Below, in pieces: positions 59,330 to 60,000 of a DNA stretch of 60,000 nucleotides. This DNA is from Hydractinia symbiolongicarpus (Eukaryota > Cnidaria > Hydrozoa > Anthoathecata > Hydractiniidae): the NCBI RefSeq assembly GCF_029227915.1, contig NC_079885.1, forward strand, positions 20,721,001 through 20,781,000, read 5' to 3'. The notes under the pieces are model-generated. The model was not told the origin of the DNA. It did no database searches and saw nothing but the letters and a program-made list of their open reading frames with translations. The position numbers were made by a program, and so were the translations under genes. Within the stretch, counting starts at the first letter, position 1. The number at the start of each line of letters is the position of its first letter.

Positions 59330-60000
59330 CCCATAATTAAAGAAATAGTCCATAAAGTTTCCCTAACACGTTTTGCATATAAAGAAGCCTTGTGCCCACT
59401 TCGAGATACTTCTAAAGAGTAAAGCGATTCCGTAGGGATTTCATAGCGCCATTCTCCGTTTGCAATTTCTCCATTCCATTCTCCAGAATAATATCAGCAA
59501 ATAAAGGTGGTCGATAACCTTGGATGATTTAGGGCTTTTGATTAACATGTTGTGGAGTGTGAGTGCCGTAAGTATTTCATCTTACTTCGGCTCAAGATTG
59601 ATGATAATAAAAAATATTCTCCAACGATTTGCCATTGCGCTTTTGTTACGGGGACTTTGGTAAAATCAGCTGTCAGACGTTCAACCACAGCTTTGCATCA
59701 ATCTTTTACGAAGTAAGACACTGCATTCATTAGAATGCGGCACTGGAAGCTTAGTGATTTGAATGACTCACCAGTGGTCAAGTAGCGGAGGGTTAAGGCC
59801 AGTCGTTCGTCTGCTTTAATCTGTCTAGTGCCACCAACTTTTTCCTTTAGCGAGATAAGGTCAAAAAGTTTGCTCAGTACAAATTCGAAATCACCCACAT
59901 CCATCCGGAACATTTCCCGAAACCCCTGTCTTTCTTTAATAATCAGTTCTTGGATAATATTTGTAAAATATCCTCTTTCTTTTCTTCTTTTCAGCCAGCT
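59330..60000 (-). pseudogene. PIF/Harbinger transposase remnant, runs off the right edge
   Basis: On the minus strand from 60000 the frame reads WLKRRKERGYFTNIIQELI, FREMFRMDVGDFEFVLSKL, ERLALTLRYLTTGESFKSL and SYFVKD, then a stop at about 59700, followed by CKAVVERLTADFTKVPVTK. The N-terminal half of a HARBI1-like DDE transposase is clear. The catalytic middle is missing. A C-terminal-like patch (GEWRYEIPTESL, GHKASLYAKRVRETL) lies at about 59465-59350. It is therefore internally deleted and dead. It is convergent with the Myb/MADF-like remnant, the standard Harbinger layout. The start lies beyond the window. Confidence 0.7.

Overview
The window is animal nuclear DNA: AT-rich, with many small exons, long introns and dense transposon debris. 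A secreted actinoporin-like pore-forming protein points to a cnidarian, perhaps a hydrozoan. That is inference from gene content; no marker gene fixes the species.

Layout. (1) 1-3830: no gene seen; it holds an inverted repeat (242-439) and a 645-bp non-autonomous DNA transposon (1242-1886). (2) 3858-43261, plus strand: one large gene that I assembled exon by exon from splice sites and open frame. It has 64 coding exons, 6288 nt and about 2095 residues, nearly all coiled coil. Its most striking property is modularity: 26 exons are exactly 84 nt (28 residues, four heptads), and in the continuous phase-0 run of exons 8-52, 38 of 45 exons are exact multiples of 21 nt. The rod looks built by duplication of a 28-residue exon. 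(3) The introns of that gene host a broken APE-type LINE (about 7663-10815), two tRNA-derived SINE-like repeats, pogo-like MITE copies, several minisatellites, and, in intron 27, a complete nested same-strand gene for the actinoporin-like protein (CDS 23490-24230) with its own TATA/Inr promoter and 5'-UTR intron. (4) 43262-51592: 3' UTR, several miniature inverted-repeat elements, a single-exon four-TM orphan gene (46178-46744) and a 315-bp pure (TA)n tract. (5) 51593-56331: a 4739-bp P-type DNA transposon with perfect 29-bp terminal repeats and a GTCTCAT target duplication. It carries an open 902-residue THAP-domain transposase (minus strand) and a convergent second gene encoding a C2H2 zinc-finger protein broken by one in-frame stop. 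(6) 56332-60000: a decayed LINE reverse-transcriptase fragment (minus strand) and a decayed PIF/Harbinger element running off the right edge.

The host genes have no obvious joint pathway: a long structural rod protein, a secreted pore-former nested inside it, and a small membrane protein. The transposons work as units. The P-type element has both a transposase and a partner ORF between its ends, and the Harbinger remnant has the usual pair of Myb/MADF-like protein and DDE transposase in convergent orientation. Product names rest on motif recognition only; no similarity search was run.
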